Shown here piece after piece: positions 55,866 through 63,600 of a DNA stretch of 64,000 bases. The notes beneath the pieces are model-generated. The model was not told the DNA's origin and made no database searches. It worked only from the letters and a program-made list of their open reading frames with translations. Both the position numbers and the translations under genes were made by a program. Source of the stretch: Rhodoblastus sp963710275. Lineage in GTDB: Bacteria; Pseudomonadota; Alphaproteobacteria; Rhizobiales; Beijerinckiaceae. Within the stretch, counting starts at the first letter, position 1; the number at the start of each line of letters is the position of its first letter. Location of the stretch: assembly GCA_963710275.1 (NCBI GenBank), contig CAVPZS010000002.1, positions 1-64,000 of the forward strand, written 5' to 3'.

Positions 55866-56265
55866 TTACGCCGGCATGGAGAGCGGCTGTCCCTTTTCGA
55901 GCACATAGGTCGACACGATCTTCATCGGCTTGTCGCCGTTTTTCAGCGCGTGCGGCCGTCGTGACGGAACCTGCACCGAGTTCCCCTGCCCTGATCGGCA
56001 GGTCCTCGGCGCCGTCCATGCTGAAAACGCCTTCGCCCTCGGCGATATAGGCGGATTCGACGCCCGGATGGATGTGGCGCGGGACGAGCACATGCGGCTC
56101 GATGTCGCCCTGGGCGATGATGATCTCGAAATCAGGGGTCGGGCCCTCGGTCCGCTTGAGGATGCTGCGCTTGATTCCCGAAGGCGCGTCCGCCTCGGCG
56201 GCCGTGGCGGCAAATCCGGTGACGGCGCAGAGCGCGCAAAAGGCGAAGTGGCGGCGGTTGAGCAT
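55866..56265 (-). CDS. Exported cupin-domain protein, one frame break
   Basis: A signal peptide (FAFCALCAVTGFAATAAEA) is followed by a small cupin: VLVPRHIHPGVESAYIAEGEG carries the first metal-binding His and Glu motif, and after correction of an apparent extra C near 55984 the second motif reads VPSRRPHALKNG. The corrected length is 132 aa. GGGAGG precedes the ATG. Typical of periplasmic cupins of unknown substrate. It occupies the place upstream of rplK where nusG is often found. Confidence 0.78.
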
Positions 56266-56526
56266 TGCGTTAGCCTCCCCATTGTTTCGTTTTCTTCAAG
56301 GATAGATCGAAACGCCCGGATTTGAAAATAATTCGCGGACGCCGTTTTTCCGCCCGCGGCGGCGCGCGCGCTGTTTTCACGTCTGTTTCGGCGAGAGGCT
56401 CAATGATGGAGCCGCGATTGGCGCGCATGCGGCGGTCTTCCCCCCTTCACTTTGCCGTCTTAAAGTCAGGCAAAGCTTGTTCCCAAGGCATTCGGCCGGC
56501 GACCAGGTTCCAAAAGGAGAAAGAAA

Positions 56527-57801
56527 ATGGCGTTTTTCGATCATCTGCTCGACGAACTGGCAGGGAAATTCGGGCTTGGAACGAAGGCGGCGCCCCTGCT
56601 CGGCGCAATCCTGGCGCCGCTCGCCGGCGCCGGCGGCGTGGCCGGCTTTCTCGACAAGGCCAAGGCCGTGGGCTTCGGCGGCGAACTCTCGTCCTGGCTC
56701 GGCAATCCGCAGGCCGCGCCTCTCCAGGCGACCCGGATCGAAAGCCTGCTGGGCGCCCCGCTGCTGAACGCGGTCGGACACAAGCTGGGGCTCGGCGAGG
56801 GCGTCGCGTCCGCCGCCGCAGCCTTCGCCTTGCCGAAGGCTATCGGCCTGCTGACGCCGTCCGGAGCCATCCCCGCGGCCCTGCCGCCCGAGGCGGCGGC
56901 ATTCCTGGCGTCCGCATCCGGCGCGCCGCAGGGGGCGGCCGCGGCCAAGGGCCTCGGATGGTTCTGGTCGGCGGTGGCCGTGGCCGGCCTGGCGGCTGTC
57001 GTCGCCTTGTTGACCTCCCTGTTTTCCGGCGAGACCCGCCCTCCCGTGACGGCGGGCGCGCCCACGACCCAGCAAGCGGCCACTGGCAAGCAGGCCGCCG
57101 ACGCGAAGACCGCGGCCGAGGCCAAGGCGGCTGCGGACGCCAAGGCCGCCGCTGACGCCAAGGCCGCCGCTGACGCCAAGGCTGCTGCTGACGCAAAGGC
57201 TGCTGCTGACGCAAAGGCCGCAGCCGACGCCAAGGCCGCCGCTGACGCCAAAGCCACGGCGGACGCCAAGGCTGCTGCCGACGCCAAGGCCGCAGCCGAC
57301 AAGCAGGCCGCGGACGCCAAGGCCGCGGCCGATGCGAAGGACGCCGGCGCGAAAGCCTCGCCAGACCGCCTGGCGGAGCTGGCCAGCAACGCCAACGCCA
57401 ATGCGGCTTCGTCGCTGGCGTCGCTGAAGGACGGCTTCACCGCCGCCGACCTCGTCCGCGTGTTGAACCTCTCGATCATCAACTTCGCCACCGGAAGCGC
57501 GGAAATTCCGGAGCAGAACATGGCCCTGCTGCGCAGCGCCGCCGCTTACCTGAAGCGCCTGCCTGAGGGCACCGTGATCGAGGTCGCCGGCTACACCGAC
57601 AACACCGGCAATGAGGACGGGAACAAGCAGCTGTCCGAACGCCGGGCGGCCGCCGTCGGCAAGGCGCTGGTCGAAAGCGGCGCGGAAGCGGCGTCGGTCG
57701 TCGCCAAAGGCTATGGCAGCGCCGATCCGGTCGCCGACAATGACACCACCGAAGGGCGATTCCGCAATCGCCGCATCGAATATCGCCTGACCAAGCCCTG
57801 A
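56527..57801 (+). CDS. YidB-like/OmpA fusion protein with Ala-Asp-Lys repeat linker
   Basis: A 424-aa protein. The N-terminal ~100 residues resemble YidB/DUF937 (FFDHLLDELAGKFG, then GGELSSWLGNPQA). One membrane helix follows (WFWSAVAVAGLAAVVALLTS). Residues about 185-265 are a near-perfect ADAKAA heptad-like coiled repeat. The C-terminus is an OmpA domain binding peptidoglycan (INFATGSAEIP, VAGYTDNTGNEDGNKQLSERRA). It probably spans the inner membrane with the repeat as a rigid periplasmic spacer. AGGAG-like AAAGGAGAAAG precedes the ATG. Confidence 0.85.
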   Translation: MAFFDHLLDELAGKFGLGTKAAPLLGAILAPLAGAGGVAGFLDKAKAVGFGGELSSWLGNPQAAPLQATRIESLLGAPLLNAVGHKLGLGEGVASAAAAFALPKAIGLLTPSGAIPAALPPEAAAFLASASGAPQGAAAAKGLGWFWSAVAVAGLAAVVALLTSLFSGETRPPVTAGAPTTQQAATGKQAADAKTAAEAKAAADAKAAADAKAAADAKAAADAKAAADAKAAADAKAAADAKATADAKAAADAKAAADKQAADAKAAADAKDAGAKASPDRLAELASNANANAASSLASLKDGFTAADLVRVLNLSIINFATGSAEIPEQNMALLRSAAAYLKRLPEGTVIEVAGYTDNTGNEDGNKQLSERRAAAVGKALVESGAEAASVVAKGYGSADPVADNDTTEGRFRNRRIEYRLTKP

Positions 57802-57877
57802 GCGCGCCCCTCGAGGACGGCGTCGCCGCGAAAGCGGCGCCGTCCAGCGACGGGCCGACGAATGCGGGACAAGAGCC

Positions 57878-58321
57878 ATGAACCCGACTGATCTCGCCGC
57901 CCGATACACGCAAAAGCTCGCCGCGATCGAGGCGGAGAAAGCCAGGACGAAGGCGACCCTCGACGCGCAAAGAAGCCAGCTGACGGCGGCCATGGATGCG
58001 ATCAAGAGCGCGATGGAAAAGGTCGCGATACCTTATCTGGCCAGCGTCAAGGCTGCATTCCCTGCCGGCGACTTCGATTTCGTCGTCGGTTCGGACGCCC
58101 TCGACGGGAGGCCGCTGATCCTGACCTTCAGGATCGCGGACGGCCTGTCCTACCGGATCGACGGCTCGACGGGCGCGATCAACGTTACCTGCGGCAAGCA
58201 AGAGCCGTCGGGCTCGCTGTTCGAGCCTATCCCCATCGATGAGCCCATGATTGCGACGCCCGGGGATCTGACCGAGAAAAATCTTGGCGAGATGATCGAG
58301 GACGCGATCGACGAGGCGTGA
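57878..58321 (+). CDS. Uncharacterised cytoplasmic protein
   Basis: A 147-aa protein with a long N-terminal coiled-coil helix (YTQKLAAIEAEKARTKATLD, about residues 9-55) and a beta-rich C-terminal part. No membrane segment. It lies 76 bp after the OmpA-like gene and 16 bp before a membrane protein gene on the same strand, so the three may be co-transcribed. Function unknown. Confidence 0.6.
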   Translation: MNPTDLAARYTQKLAAIEAEKARTKATLDAQRSQLTAAMDAIKSAMEKVAIPYLASVKAAFPAGDFDFVVGSDALDGRPLILTFRIADGLSYRIDGSTGAINVTCGKQEPSGSLFEPIPIDEPMIATPGDLTEKNLGEMIEDAIDEA

Positions 58322-58337
58322 GCGGGCCGGTGGGACC

Positions 58338-58952
58338 ATGAAAATTCTGCTGGATCACAAACCAGTCGAGCGGCTCAGCAAACGCGATCTCAAGTCGCTT
58401 GCGGAGGGCGAGCCGGCCGACGAGATTGTCGGAACCGTTCTGTCCGGCGAAGCCGCGACCGCCAAGGTCCTGCTTTTCGTCAAGGTTATCTTTATCTCCA
58501 TCGTAATTTTAGTGGCCGGGCTGGAAGGCTGGGTCTTGTTCAACCTCGCCAAGGATGCGTCCCCGACCGACGAGCAACTCATCATAGTCGCGGCGATCGC
58601 TATGTTGTCTGGCGTCTTGACCTTGTTTTATTTTGCTTACCAGCGCACGGCGCAGCGCTGGATGAGTCGGCTTCCGGATCGAGTCGCGGCCCTCCCGGCG
58701 CCTGGAACCCAGGTGCGGCTTGACGCCAATGGCGTCTCGATCGGGTCGCGCGCTGGCGATTGGTCAAAACTTCGGATCGACCAGCTCGACGTCGTCCGCA
58801 CCGCCGGCGGCGAAGGAAGCGTCGACCTGGTTATCGAACGGGTCGTTTTGGCGGGCGCTGGCGAACTGATGACGCTGGACTGCAATCTGATCGAGAATGG
58901 CAAGCAGATGGTTGAGACAGCCTGCCAGCGCTTGTTGCAGTGGGACGAATGA
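58338..58952 (+). CDS. Membrane protein of unknown function
   Basis: A 204-aa protein with a polar N-terminus, two adjacent membrane helices (LLFVKVIFISIVILVAGLEG, and IIVAAIAMLSGVLTLFYFAY) and a soluble ~80-residue C-terminus rich in beta strands (RLDANGVSIGSRAGDWSKLR) that could be PH-like. Last gene of a possible three-gene unit with the OmpA fusion. Confidence 0.6.
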   Translation: MKILLDHKPVERLSKRDLKSLAEGEPADEIVGTVLSGEAATAKVLLFVKVIFISIVILVAGLEGWVLFNLAKDASPTDEQLIIVAAIAMLSGVLTLFYFAYQRTAQRWMSRLPDRVAALPAPGTQVRLDANGVSIGSRAGDWSKLRIDQLDVVRTAGGEGSVDLVIERVVLAGAGELMTLDCNLIENGKQMVETACQRLLQWDE

Positions 58953-59043
58953 GCGAAAGCGGCTCGTGCGCATTCATGACGCGTCGGCCCGAAACAAAAT
59001 GCGGGACCGCGCTAATCGTCGCCCCGGCCCATTCGTCGTAACT

Positions 59044-59147
59044 TTGACACAAGCTCAGGCTATTATATTAACAATTCCAAGGCGAGCTCGGATGTACAGC
59101 CGCCGAGGAGCGGGCCCCGCACGGTGAAAACCGATTGCGGGGTTTTT
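59044..59147 (+). ncRNA. Candidate small RNA with own promoter and terminator
   Basis: TTGACA (59044-59049) and TATTAA (59066-59071) are 16 bp apart. About 40 bp after the expected start lies a strong terminator, giving a transcript of about 70 nt. No gene of normal length fits between; an 11-codon frame (59092-59127, MYSRRGAGPAR) enters the terminator and could be a leader peptide. The gene beyond the terminator is on the opposite strand, so attenuation is unlikely. Expression is inferred. Confidence 0.4.
59115..59147 (+). terminator. Rho-independent terminator with GAAA tetraloop
   Basis: CCCCGCA pairs with TGCGGGG, and within it CGGT pairs with ACCG around a GAAA loop, with a 2-nt bulge. 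TTTTTCTT follows directly. One of the clearest terminators in the window. Confidence 0.8.
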
Positions 59148-59196
59148 CTTTGCCACCCGCGGCTGCCGCGTCGGCTGAGGCTTTTTGCCAGGCGGG

Positions 59197-59418
59197 TCAT
59201 ATTGGCCAGGCGCAGTTGTCGGGCCCGTCAGAGATCCAGTGATTGAGCCGATGATCCGAAACTGAAGAGCCGTCAGGGCCGTCTATCCGAATGATCTTGC
59301 AGCCCTGCATATGCAGCGTTCTGGCTTGCGCGAGGGCCCTTCGTTCTGTTGGGCAACTCGGCGAGCGCGTCTCGTTTGTTCCGGGGGCGATCCTGTAGAA
59401 AACGATCCAATTTGACAT
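59197..59418 (-). CDS. Small uncharacterised protein
   Basis: A 73-aa protein: MSNWIVFYRIAPGTNETRSP, then a helix (TERRALAQARTLHMQGCKIIRI) and a GPDG turn. Looks like a small alpha/beta protein; family unknown. GGAG is about nine bases before the ATG. Convergent with the candidate small RNA terminator. Confidence 0.5.
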   Translation of the reverse strand: MSNWIVFYRIAPGTNETRSPSCPTERRALAQARTLHMQGCKIIRIDGPDGSSVSDHRLNHWISDGPDNCAWPI

Positions 59419-59700
59419 GGCGAGGCGCTCCAGAATCGGAAGTCGAGCTTAGCGATGAAAAAATGATGCTGCAATGACAGGTGAAAAATCAGAGCTGTTT
59501 GAAGAAAGGCTTGAGGCGCAATGATGCGGCCTCGCCCTTTCATTCAGGGCAGAGGATTCGCCCTCGTCCTTTGCCCGGAGAATTGTCAGCGGTCATTTGC
59601 GGGTCAAAAAGGCAGTTTCGCCACCCGATCGATGACCCCAAAACGAAACCGCGTGACTGGCTTTCGGCCCGCCCCTGCGCTTTATTGCGGGTAAATTATT

Positions 59701-59936
59701 GTGTCGGTTCTCACGAGCCCTGACTCCTCCTATCATTGAATCTTCACGATTTTCAATCGACCTCTGACTCCTCATTCTCAATAGCGCCAACTCCTTAAGC
59801 CACGTTTTCTCAATAAGAATGACTTCATAACCATAAGCCATTGAATTTGCTGACCCCTGATCATGGGCGTTCCAGTCGCGACAATGTGCAATTTGGCATC
59901 GACCGACGAAAGCGAGTCAGCCTTATTGAGAAATTA
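59701..59936. repeat. Cluster of spaced repeats TTCTCA-N7-TGACTC, left group
   Basis: At least four related 20-22-bp units: GTTCTCA-N7-TGACTCC near 59707, ATTCTCAATAGCGCCAACTCC near 59773, TTTCTCAATAAGAATGACTTC near 59805, and an inverted copy near 59915-59935 (complement of TTTCTCAATAAGGCTGACTCG). A TGT lies just before the first unit. Arrays like this are typical of transposase-binding ends in Tn7-like/TniA elements; no such transposase is present. The stretch from 59420 shows no gene. Confidence 0.5.
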
Positions 59937-60041
59937 TCGCCAACGACCGCCCATGGCCATCAAGCCCATCGTTCCGCTTGCGTCCTCGCGCACCAGACGG
60001 CATGTCGTTAGTCGACCTGTCGCCAACAAACGGAACACAGC

Positions 60042-60935
60042 TTGCCCTGCCTGCCCGACCACGGCCGCATAGACTGCCGCCTTTGCCACACCGAGGTCAC
60101 TGGTTTCGACGGCATCGCGGCCATTTCCGACTGCGGTAACTGGAGAATTCGCGCCAATCCATTGGCTTGGGGCAACCCCGGCGCCGAGATCGTCGCCCTT
60201 GGGTTTTCAAAGGGGCAGACGCAATCAGGCGCGCTGGCGACATCGCCCCACGACGCCATCGCCTACAAGGGCGCTCGACCACAGGTCGGCAAAATCCTAT
60301 GTCATGTAGGCCTTATCCCACAGCCCAAGGGCGATGGCTTCCAACGGGTGGTTGACCGTCTGATCGCGGATCGCCAAGGTCGCTTCCATTTTGGCTCTTT
60401 TGTACGTTGCTCGGTCGAACGCCAGGCCAAAAACAAGGAAACGGGCAAGATGGAGTGGGTCGGCACCGGCGGCGGCATGCTCGACAAGTTCACGAAAACC
60501 GGGTTTGGGAGCCATGTCGTACGCAAGTGCGCCGAGCGGTTCCTCGGAGACCTTACAGCCAAAGTCAAGCTCGTCATCATGTTCGGCACGGGGACGAAAC
60601 TGGGTTACGTGACCGAAGCTCGGCGCATCTTCGAGGCAATCCGCCCCGGTCGCTGGCAGACCATCAATGACGTCGCGTACACGGACGGCCATCTAACTGT
60701 CGTGCACGTCGAGCATTTCAAAGTGCAGGGCGCCCATCTCGACAACTGGCTTGGTGTGAAGCCTGACAAGCGCGGCAAGCTCGGCGTCATGGCGCGGGAA
60801 GCGGTGGTCGGAGCCTTGGCCAATTGCCGAAACCGTCAGACGGAATCTCAACAACGCCTGACTCCCTCGTTCTCAATAAGATTGACTCGTCCAAATTCTC
60901 AATACGACTCCACTCCTTTCAAGGCATTGCTCTGA
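60042..60935 (+). CDS. Uncharacterised protein resembling the UDG-like superfamily
   Basis: A 297-aa frame. The core has NPGAEIVALGFSKGQTQ, FHFGSFVRCSVERQAKNK, KLVIMFGTGTKLGYV and TVVHVEHFK, a layout like uncharacterised proteins near the uracil-DNA glycosylase fold. An N-terminal pair C-x12-C-x2-C may bind metal. Only a TTG start is available after an in-frame stop at 60009; an ATG at 60003 in another frame suggests a frame error. The last ~25 residues are read through the repeat cluster and may not be native. Confidence 0.5.
   Translation: MPCLPDHGRIDCRLCHTEVTGFDGIAAISDCGNWRIRANPLAWGNPGAEIVALGFSKGQTQSGALATSPHDAIAYKGARPQVGKILCHVGLIPQPKGDGFQRVVDRLIADRQGRFHFGSFVRCSVERQAKNKETGKMEWVGTGGGMLDKFTKTGFGSHVVRKCAERFLGDLTAKVKLVIMFGTGTKLGYVTEARRIFEAIRPGRWQTINDVAYTDGHLTVVHVEHFKVQGAHLDNWLGVKPDKRGKLGVMAREAVVGALANCRNRQTESQQRLTPSFSIRLTRPNSQYDSTPFKALL
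60869..60912. repeat. Spaced repeats TTCTCA-N7-TGACTC, right group
   Basis: Two further units in direct orientation: GTTCTCAATAAGATTGACTCG at about 60870-60890 and ATTCTCAATACGACTCCACTC at about 60893-60913. A weaker third match, TTTTCTCAGCGAGACGA, lies near 60941. Together with the left group they flank the UDG-like gene. Confidence 0.5.
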
Positions 60936-61070
60936 AACCGTTTTCTCAGCGAGACGAGATGAAAAACGAGGCTGGAAAGGACAAAGGAGTTCAACCCAAA
61001 CGAGAATGTTCGGGTGCGGTTCGACATCTTACTCGCACGCTCAATAATCTTCGGCGTCATCACCGTAATT

Positions 61071-61088
61071 GAAAATCAAGTGATTTTC
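61071..61088. promoter_or_regulatory. Perfect palindrome, unknown role
   Basis: GAAAATCA-AG-TGATTTTC is a perfect 8-bp inverted repeat with a 2-bp spacer, in the 240-bp gap between the UDG-like gene and the ATPase fragment. It could be an operator or a transposon scar. Confidence 0.35.
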
Positions 61089-61175
61089 GAACGGCGGTTC
61101 GGAATAGTGGGGCAGGCCGTTTCCGTGATCAATTCCTTGATCCGACTATTGTCCATATTGCGAAATTGAGAGAGG

Positions 61176-61778
61176 TCAATTGCCCCATGTTGACTCTACA
61201 AGAGTTTTGAATTCAGCGAACTTACTTATTTGCCTGTACCAAATATTTCTAAACATCCGGTGTGACAATCTCGAACCGCGCCAACGATCTACGTATTCAT
61301 CACTTAACAAGTGCTCATCTTCTTCGAGTGGCCCTAAAGTAGGTATAGAATTGATTGTTATGTGTAAATGTCTTCTAAATTCAGATGCGCTTCGAATGGT
61401 TTGAAGATTATCTTCAATTGATAAAATTACGCGGGCATTCTCATAAAACGAAAGCCGAAGTTTACGCCCGCTTGTAAGCGTGAACGTAATAGATGTCTCC
61501 ACGTCGTCGCGATAGTCCGAATGAATATTTGCTGCTGATATAGGAATTTGCGACCACGGGACGTCCCACCCTGTAACGATGCGGCCCCTTACAGACAGTG
61601 CTGAAGGATTTCGACGGTTCGCAAATTTTACAGCCGCCGAAAGCGCGCGGAAGCCATCAAGGATTGTCGATTTTCCTGCGTTGTTTGGGCCAACGAGTAC
61701 GTTCATTTTCTTAAGGGTGACGGTGTATTCCTTCAAGCCCTTGAAGTTGTCAAATCTGACACTTTTAAACATCTTCAT
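61176..61778 (-). CDS. OLD-like AAA ATPase, probably truncated
   Basis: A 200-aa AT-rich protein with an N-terminal ATP-binding domain: NFKGLKEYTVTLKKMNVLVG, Walker A GPNNAGKST and a following DGFRALSAAV helix. The later IPTLGPLEEDEHLL and HRMFRNIWYR segments match longer OLD/RecF-like ATPases. Those proteins normally exceed 400 aa and contain Walker B and often a TOPRIM nuclease domain; here the frame stops after ESTWGN. It is thus a remnant, or broken by an error. Many such ATPases act in phage defence. Confidence 0.6.
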   Translation of the reverse strand: MKMFKSVRFDNFKGLKEYTVTLKKMNVLVGPNNAGKSTILDGFRALSAAVKFANRRNPSALSVRGRIVTGWDVPWSQIPISAANIHSDYRDDVETSITFTLTSGRKLRLSFYENARVILSIEDNLQTIRSASEFRRHLHITINSIPTLGPLEEDEHLLSDEYVDRWRGSRLSHRMFRNIWYRQISKFAEFKTLVESTWGN

Positions 61779-62006
61779 TCTGCCGGAATTTGGAAAGCTT
61801 TGGTCGCTGATTTGATTGCGAATCAGAACACAATGACTTGTAGTTTTTGAATTGAAAGTCCGCCAGTGAGTGCGGTCTCTTATGCCTACGAAAAGTTCAT
61901 TGGAGCACGATGGCTTTTTGGCGCATCCGTCGAGTTGCAGCGGCCCATTGACTCCTATCCGTTGTCGTGTTCCACCTATGTTCTAATGTCGGGAAGGAGC
62001 GGAGAC

Positions 62007-62216
62007 ATGGCGGCAGCGGCTGAGCAACCTGTCGTCGTAGACGCCACGGACGAGGAGATCGACGCCGTGATCGCGGAATGCGGCGGCGACTGTCGGCAGG
62101 CGATCCGGGCGCTGCTGCACGACCTGACCCAGCTTGCCCTGGACTTAGAAGCGGCGGTCTCAAAGGGATTCGTGCGCGGCCGGCTGATGCCGTTTCGAAT
62201 TGGCAAGCCGTCCTGA
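62007..62216 (+). CDS. Small conserved-type protein
   Basis: A 69-aa protein, mostly helical: DATDEEIDAVIAECGGDCRQ, then AIRALLHDLTQLALDLEAAV. The ATG is preceded by AAGGAG. It resembles a small uncharacterised rhizobial family I know only by pattern. It is 35 bp upstream of a zinc-ribbon gene. Confidence 0.6.
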   Translation: MAAAAEQPVVVDATDEEIDAVIAECGGDCRQAIRALLHDLTQLALDLEAAVSKGFVRGRLMPFRIGKPS

Positions 62217-62251
62217 CATCAGACCAAGGCCAAGCTGCCGCCCGCCGAGCG

Positions 62252-62464
62252 ATGACGCTCGCCAACATGCGCAGCCTCGGGGTGCGCAGCCTTGATGTCG
62301 AATGCACCTGCGGGCATCGGTTGATCGTCGACGTCTCTGCCATGGACGGCGCCGTCGAGGTGCCTGCCATGAGAGGGCGATTGCGATGTTCGTCGTGCGG
62401 GCGCCGCCCTTATATGGTGCGGCCGAACTGGCTGGAGATGCGGGCGCCGGGCAGAGGACAATGA
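62252..62464 (+). CDS. Small zinc-ribbon protein
   Basis: A 70-aa protein: MTLANMRSLGVRSLDVECTC followed by GH, and a second pair LRCSSCGRR. The two C-x(1-2)-C knuckles suggest a zinc ribbon. Related small proteins are common in Hyphomicrobiales; function unknown. Probably co-transcribed with the gene before it. Confidence 0.6.
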   Translation: MTLANMRSLGVRSLDVECTCGHRLIVDVSAMDGAVEVPAMRGRLRCSSCGRRPYMVRPNWLEMRAPGRGQ

Positions 62465-62511
62465 ACGCCGCCGGCGGACTTTGCTCTCAATAAAAAAAAT
62501 TTCGCACCACT

Positions 62512-62540
62512 CTTGAAGCCGTTTTTTTGCTTTCCTAGAT
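62512..62540 (+). promoter_or_regulatory. Candidate heat-shock (sigma-32) promoter before hsp20
   Basis: CTTGAAG (62512-62518) and CCTAGAT (62534-62540) are 15 bp apart, close to the sigma-32 pattern CTTGAAA-N13-15-CCCNATN. It lies about 95 bp before the Hsp20 start. Heat-shock control is what one would expect for such a gene. Confidence 0.45.
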
Positions 62541-62635
62541 CGATTTTCGTCGAGCGCCTCAGTGGGCTCGACCTAACCGGCGCCGGCAGCGTCCGGCGTT
62601 ATTCACACCCATGTTGCTCATTGGAGAATGTGGCT

Positions 62636-63112
62636 ATGCGTAACATCGACTTCGACCCGTTCTGGCGGAACAGCATCGGCTTCGACCGGCTGTTCTCCCT
62701 GATGGACGATGCCCTCAGGTTCGAACCTGAGGATCGCTATCCCCCCTACAACATCGCGCGCACCGGCGAAGAAAGCTACCGCGTCTCGCTGGCGGTAGCC
62801 GGCTTCGCGCCAGACCAGATCGGCGTCACCCAGCACCAGAACGTGCTGATCGTCGCGGCGCGCCCTGCGGAGAAGGACGACAAGGCCGAATACCTCTACC
62901 GCAGCATCGCCGGCCGGGGGTTCGAACGGCGCTTCAATCTCGCCGATTACGTGGAGGTCGAGGGCGCGTCCTTCGAGAACGGCCTGCTCCACATCGAACT
63001 GGTACGGCGCGTGCCGGAGGCGATGAAGCCCCGCCGCATCGAAGTCGGCGTCAAAAAGACGTCTGCCGAGAGCGGGAACGTCAGAACCATCGATCATGAG
63101 AAGGCGGCCTGA
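62636..63112 (+). CDS. Small heat-shock protein Hsp20 (IbpA-like)
   Basis: A 158-aa chaperone that binds unfolding proteins. DPFWRNSIGFDRLFSLMDDA at the N-terminus and the alpha-crystallin domain YPPYNIARTGEESYRVSLAV through ENGLLHIELVRRVPEAMKPR are typical IbpA/HspA. A C-terminal RRIEV replaces the usual I-x-I motif. GGAGA precedes the ATG. Confidence 0.93.
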   Translation: MRNIDFDPFWRNSIGFDRLFSLMDDALRFEPEDRYPPYNIARTGEESYRVSLAVAGFAPDQIGVTQHQNVLIVAARPAEKDDKAEYLYRSIAGRGFERRFNLADYVEVEGASFENGLLHIELVRRVPEAMKPRRIEVGVKKTSAESGNVRTIDHEKAA

Positions 63113-63189
63113 ACAGGCGGCCTGGTTTGGTTGAACGGAGCGGTCCGGGCGATGTCCGGGCCGCCATCGACTTGACTTGGAGCGACGAA

Positions 63190-63508
63190 ATGAACCACGA
63201 TTTTCGAAAATCCTTGTCTCGGGGCGCCGCCAGCCGCCTCGATGTGAACGCGGAGTTCGACGATCTTCTTCACCCGGCGCGGGCGTTCGCCCGTCCGTCC
63301 GACGTCGCCGACGACCCCGACCTGACCCTGAACGAAAAGAGGGCGATCCTCGCATCGTGGGCCTCGGACGCGTGCGCCGGCGCAGGCGAATCCTCTGCTG
63401 CGCGAGACCGCCGACGGCGCGACCGCGAGTTGGGACGACGTCATGGACGCGCATGCAGGCATCCGGACGCGGCGCCGCCAATCAGCGCGAAAAATGACTG
63501 CGTGGTGA
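63190..63508 (+). CDS. Small conserved-type protein, one frame break
   Basis: Contains LLHPARAFARPSDVADDPDL and LNEKRAILASWASDACA, a pattern of a small uncharacterised Hyphomicrobiales family that often follows hsp20-like genes. An apparent extra G near 63381 breaks the frame; without it the protein continues NPLLRETADGATASWDDVMD and is 105 aa. No function known. Confidence 0.6.
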
Positions 63509-63600
63509 TTGGAAGCCCCAAAACGACGAGAACTGGCGCTTCGAAGTGCCAGCAACGGCCATCGGATCGAGCTTCACGATTAGCCGAAGACCCGCTGCGC

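Noticed and set aside
57101..57310. CRISPR array suspicion for the short tandem repeats
   Set aside because: The repeats are in-frame codons of the Ala-Asp-Lys linker, with no spacers.
59701..60941. CRISPR array suspicion for TTCTCA-type repeats
   Set aside because: Units are short, irregularly spaced, in both orientations and without spacer-like unique segments of equal length. No cas genes.
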